Below the pieces are notes generated by a model, which was given only the letters and a program-made list of their open reading frames with translations, searched no databases and was not told the origin of the DNA. Positions 5,141-6,530 of a DNA stretch of 6,530 nt are shown here, piece by piece. The translations under genes and the position numbers were made by a program. Each line of letters opens with the position of its first letter. The first letter of the stretch is position 1. The DNA comes from Deltaproteobacteria bacterium. Its GTDB lineage: Bacteria > Desulfobacterota > Desulfobulbia > Desulfobulbales > SURF-16. The stretch covers positions 1-6,530 of the forward strand of contig JAOZSN010000157.1 in the NCBI GenBank assembly GCA_029939635.1. Reading direction: 5' to 3'.

Positions 5141-6313
5141 ATGAATATGACAAAATTTGTGCTTCTCCTGGCGTTATTAACAGCCTTTCCTCCTTTGGCA
5201 ACGGATATGTACCTTCCTGCCATTCCCTTTTTAGTGAAAGTCTGGAATCGTCCCTTAGCCATTGTAAACCTGACTCTGGTTCTGTTCTTTGTCACCTACT
5301 GTATTTCCTTGTTGATTTATGGGCCACTTTCTGATCGTTTTGGTCGCAAGCCGCCTCTTATATTCGGTTTGTTGCTCTTTATCGTGGCAAGCCTCCTTTG
5401 TGCGTTTTCAGGAACTATCTCCATGCTTATCGGTGCCAGGGTTCTGCAGGGAATGGGGGCTGGGGCAGCATCTTCCATATCCATGGCCATGGCAAGGGAC
5501 AGGCTAGAGAGTGGGGTACGGGAAAGGGTTTTAAGTCAGGTTTCTGTCATAATGGCTATTGCTCCCATGGTTTCACCACTGCTTGGCAGCATTATTCTGC
5601 AATATTCATCCTGGGCCTGGATTTTTATTTGCCAAGGAGTACTGGGTGGAGTTGCTCTCCTGGGAGTTATGATGACTCCAGAATCTCACCCAGGAAAAAA
5701 GGCAGAGCCTGCTTCTCTACTCTTGCAGAGTTATGGCAGGATTCTGGCCAATTATCGTTTGATGGGGATTGTGGCCTGTAATGCTGTTACTGCCCTACCT
5801 CTTTTTTCCTTTATTGCCGGTTCTTCGTCCATTTATATCACTACATTTCAGATGAAGGAGACCCTTTTTGCGCTCTTTTTCGGAGCTAATGCCTGCTGTT
5901 TTATGGCTGGCTCCATGACCTGTATGCGGTTTGGCAAGAAGATTGGCACGCTGCGCATGGTAACGGCAGGATACACCGGGGTGGCCCTTGGTGGGCTGCT
6001 TATGTTGCTAGGGTTGTGGGACGGCTCCTGGCAATTTGCCTTGCCCATGGGGCTCATTACTTTTTCCCTTGGACTTAGCCGTCCGCCATCAAATAATCTT
6101 GCCCTTGAGCAGGTAAGGCAAGATGCTGGCACGGCTTCCTCAACCATGGTTTTTTCGTACTTTTTGTGTGGGGCACTGGCCATGCTTGTTGTATCCCTTG
6201 AGTGGCCCAATAAGATTAATTATATGGCAATACTTGCCACATGCAGTGGTCTGTTTTCTTTAGTGCTTTGGTTGTTTCTTAAAAAACATGTATGGCTTGC
6301 TTCACATAGATAA
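5141..6313 (+). CDS. MFS transporter of the Bcr/CflA drug-efflux type
   Basis: This encodes 390 residues from ATG 5141, a typical length for DHA1 (12-helix) efflux pumps. The first helix ends in the Bcr/CflA hallmark TDMYLPAIP (21-29). MFS motif A is GPLSDRFGRKP (61-71) between helices 2 and 3. Motif B is RVLQGMGAG (100-108) in helix 4, and a motif C-like stretch IAPMVSPLLGS (140-150) in helix 5 marks it as an antiporter. The second half has GLSRPPSNNLALE and AGTASS (329-334), also characteristic of the Bcr group. About 12 hydrophobic segments are visible, with a basic central loop near 184-206. It is expected in the inner membrane, exporting small molecules against protons. Substrates such as bicyclomycin or chloramphenicol are known for relatives and cannot be assigned here. 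The frame is open upstream to about 4916, but that part overlaps the DUF523 gene and adds non-MFS sequence. Confidence 0.92.
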   Translation: MNMTKFVLLLALLTAFPPLATDMYLPAIPFLVKVWNRPLAIVNLTLVLFFVTYCISLLIYGPLSDRFGRKPPLIFGLLLFIVASLLCAFSGTISMLIGARVLQGMGAGAASSISMAMARDRLESGVRERVLSQVSVIMAIAPMVSPLLGSIILQYSSWAWIFICQGVLGGVALLGVMMTPESHPGKKAEPASLLLQSYGRILANYRLMGIVACNAVTALPLFSFIAGSSSIYITTFQMKETLFALFFGANACCFMAGSMTCMRFGKKIGTLRMVTAGYTGVALGGLLMLLGLWDGSWQFALPMGLITFSLGLSRPPSNNLALEQVRQDAGTASSTMVFSYFLCGALAMLVVSLEWPNKINYMAILATCSGLFSLVLWLFLKKHVWLASHR

Positions 6314-6322
6314 TGCCTTGCT

Positions 6323-6380
6323 CTTAACCTCTAGGATTGACTTGTCTTAAAGTGAGTTTCCTTGAGAACCACTTAACCTC
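6323..6380 (+). repeat. Direct 9-bp repeat downstream of the MFS gene
   Basis: CTTAACCTC occurs at 6323-6331 and again at 6372-6380, 49 bp apart. The second copy is also one arm of the larger inverted repeat that follows. This may be chance or a small regulatory or recombination-related element. Confidence 0.35.
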
Positions 6381-6529
6381 AAATAAATGAGTTTTGTTCT
6401 GATCTCGTTGAGGTTGAGCGAGGTGCTTGTAGCTTTTTTTTGATTTTTTTCACTCAGGGAAAGGGTGATTTTTGGGCGGGTGGTAGAGAGTGGTTCAACG
6501 GCATAGCTGACAAGGGATGAACTGGCTAG
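6347..6529 (-). CDS. Possible 3' end of a minus-strand gene running off the window (doubtful)
   Basis: One minus-strand frame is open for 60 codons from the right edge to a TAA at 6347-6349. Its start would lie outside. The predicted residues are rich in Ser, Thr, Leu and Lys, with a hydrophobic-basic end reading LNEIRTKLIYLRLSG. I recognise no family. The A-rich codons come from the T tracts that may instead be terminator sequence on the other strand. Chance openness over 180 bases is quite possible, so treat this as a marker for checking the neighbouring sequence. Confidence 0.2.
   Translation of the reverse strand, partial: LASSSLVSYAVEPLSTTRPKITLSLSEKNQKKATSTSLNLNEIRTKLIYLRLSGSQGNSL
6372..6450 (+). 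terminator. Candidate terminator of the MFS transcript: stem-loop and two T tracts
   Basis: Bases 6372-6382 pair with 6408-6418 (11 bp, one G-T wobble; the core AACCTCAA / TTGAGGTT is perfect) around a 25-base loop. Runs of eight T (6434-6441) and seven T (6444-6450) follow. The 15-base gap between stem and T tract is longer than in a canonical intrinsic terminator. A competing hairpin (AAGTG 6349-6353 with CACTT 6370-6374, extended inside) lies just upstream and overlaps the first arm by three bases. Termination here is plausible but not certain. Confidence 0.4.
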
Positions 6530-6530
6530 T

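Noticed and set aside
5848..6210. 120-codon minus-strand open frame inside the MFS gene
   Set aside because: It is antisense to well-supported transmembrane coding sequence and has no domain signal.
1..6530. CRISPR array, tRNA, rRNA, insertion sequence or phage genes
   Set aside because: No regularly spaced repeats, cloverleaf-like segments, transposase motifs or terminal inverted repeats were seen on either strand.

Overview
The window reads as ordinary chromosomal DNA from a Gram-negative bacterium with intermediate GC content. Supporting signs are a heptose-bisphosphate phosphatase of the LPS/ADP-heptose pathway, two lipobox signal peptides, an FtsB-type divisome protein and an inner-membrane Bcr/CflA-like efflux pump. 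The two-GAF cytoplasmic histidine kinase and the general codon style would fit a marine sulfate-reducing Desulfobulbales-type organism. That is an impression from the sequences and not a database result.

Layout. Bases 2-427 hold the C-terminal 141 codons of a large calcium-binding, EF-hand-like protein. A 165-bp gap with a strong 16-bp inverted repeat follows. Bases 593-2398 encode a soluble two-GAF sensor histidine kinase with no response regulator beside it. Bases 2575-2976 hold a rhodanese lipoprotein gene that looks broken: it has a clean lipoprotein signal peptide, an in-frame TAA, a short stretch readable only in the next frame, and then an intact catalytic rhodanese domain back in the original frame. 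Converging on it is a small unrecognised lipoprotein gene (complement 2982-3410). The two stop codons lie in one AT-rich hairpin.

The second half has gmhB (3534-4115), divergent from the small lipoprotein and convergent with ftsB (complement 4152-4454). An AT-rich divergent regulatory region (4455-4620) separates ftsB from a DUF523/TudS-like cysteine-rich protein (4621-5052). An MFS drug-efflux gene (5141-6313) follows on the same strand. The last 217 bp contain inverted repeats and T tracts that may terminate the MFS transcript, and also a 60-codon open minus frame that may be the tail of another gene.

How the genes work together. Most are single-gene units with alternating orientation and do not form one pathway. 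Envelope biology is the loose theme: LPS heptose supply, septum formation, two lipoproteins and an efflux pump. I did not find a convincing undescribed multi-gene system. The observations most worth checking are the doubly frameshifted rhodanese gene, the kinase with an altered ATP-binding G1 box, and the strong palindrome upstream of that kinase.
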